A stretch of DNA of 13,672 bases from CAADGU01 sp964467705 (GTDB lineage Bacteria; Chloroflexota; Anaerolineae; Promineifilales; Promineifilaceae). The position numbers were made by a program, and so were the translations under genes. The notes under the pieces are model-generated. The model saw only the letters and a list, made by a program, of their open reading frames with translations, made no database searches and was not told the origin of the DNA. Positions 13,411 through 13,672 of this stretch are shown piece after piece (the stretch's first letter is position 1; each line of letters starts with the position of its first letter). The DNA lies in NCBI GenBank assembly GCA_964467705.1, contig CAYXUZ010000172.1:1-13672 (forward strand), read 5' to 3'.

Positions 13411-13610
13411 TCTTAATCCTCATTTTGTTTGATTGATGGTGGTAACNNNNNNNNNNTGTGCCACGTTGCGCCTGAACAGGCGAGAACCAATGAGGATTTT
13501 TTAACAATTTGCCGCTGCCAACAGTTGATTGGCAAAGAAGTTAAAGAACGTAACATGGTCATCCAATTTTTTAGCCAAAACTTCGCGTTCTGCGTGGATT
13601 TCCACAATAA
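13411..13610. other. Scaffold gap region without a supported gene
   Basis: Positions 13447-13456 are ten Ns, a placeholder for an unknown length. AATCCTCATT at 13415-13424 and AATGAGGATT at 13489-13498 form an inverted repeat on either side of the gap, and CGCCTGAACAGGCG at about 13470-13484 is a small palindrome. Together they suggest a repeat that broke the assembly. I see no convincing coding sequence here. Confidence 0.7.
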
Positions 13611-13672
13611 TTATTTTTCGGCGTAGCGGCGTTTCCATTCGTAGAGTTTGTTGATCGCTTCCAGAGGGGACA
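13611..13672 (-). CDS. mutS: C-terminal end of a probable MutS mismatch repair protein (partial)
   Basis: Only the last 19 codons and a TAA stop are in the window. They read SPLEAINKLYEWKRRYAEK. MutS proteins characteristically end with a segment of the form (T/S)PxxALxxLYxLK, which this fits. Nothing else of the gene can be seen, so the call rests on this short motif. If correct, the gene is read leftward on the same strand as the rhodanese and DUF302 genes, about 200 bp plus the gap upstream of them. Confidence 0.5.
   Translation of the reverse strand, partial: SPLEAINKLYEWKRRYAEK

Noticed and set aside
13468..13506. Small palindrome followed by a T-run as an intrinsic terminator
   Set aside because: The T-run is about 13 bases after the stem, too far for a terminator, and no plus-strand gene ends there.
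13501..13638. A 45-codon minus-strand frame overlapping the mutS end
   Set aside because: It overlaps the better supported C-terminal motif in another frame, has no clear ribosome binding site, and matches nothing I recognise.

Overview
The window is a GC-rich, densely coded bacterial segment, probably from a filamentous Chloroflexota (Anaerolineae/Ardenticatenia-like) draft genome. The lineage is inferred from gene style, from the repeat-rich junctions and from a heavily repeated 8-bp palindrome, ACGGCCGT. I counted about 42 copies by eye, all inside genes. A run of ten Ns near the right end marks a scaffold gap. No rRNA, tRNA, CRISPR array, transposase or phage gene was seen.

Layout from left to right. 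A DnaE-type DNA polymerase III alpha subunit on the minus strand (1-2460) runs off the left edge. It carries an in-frame palindromic repeat between its PHP and polymerase parts. A low-GC repeat-filled divergent region (2461-2611) separates it from a classical SDR oxidoreductase on the plus strand. A repeat cluster (3330-3406) and a small uncharacterised gene (3411-3839) follow.

The most interesting block is the plus-strand run 3878-7927. A two-gene module, a four-helix membrane protein followed by a TPR protein with two C-terminal membrane helices, occurs twice in tandem. It is followed, with an 8-bp overlap, by a AAA+ ATPase with its own helical-repeat N-terminus. Junctions of 9, 1, 7 and -8 bases argue for one translationally coupled operon. 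I infer a membrane-tethered AAA+ remodelling or unfolding machine with two paralogous membrane/TPR adaptors. I do not recognise it as a named system. A separate four-helix membrane gene (7963-8463) follows, with a TATAAT box placed to give a leaderless mRNA.

The right part holds DNA-maintenance and redox genes: sbcC/rad50 on the minus strand without an adjacent sbcD, a membrane-anchored endonuclease/exonuclease/phosphatase-family protein on the plus strand, a minus-strand DUF302 and rhodanese pair, the scaffold gap, and the last 19 codons of what looks like mutS. Several junctions carry long dyads of unrelated sequence; one 21-bp perfect hairpin sits between convergent genes.
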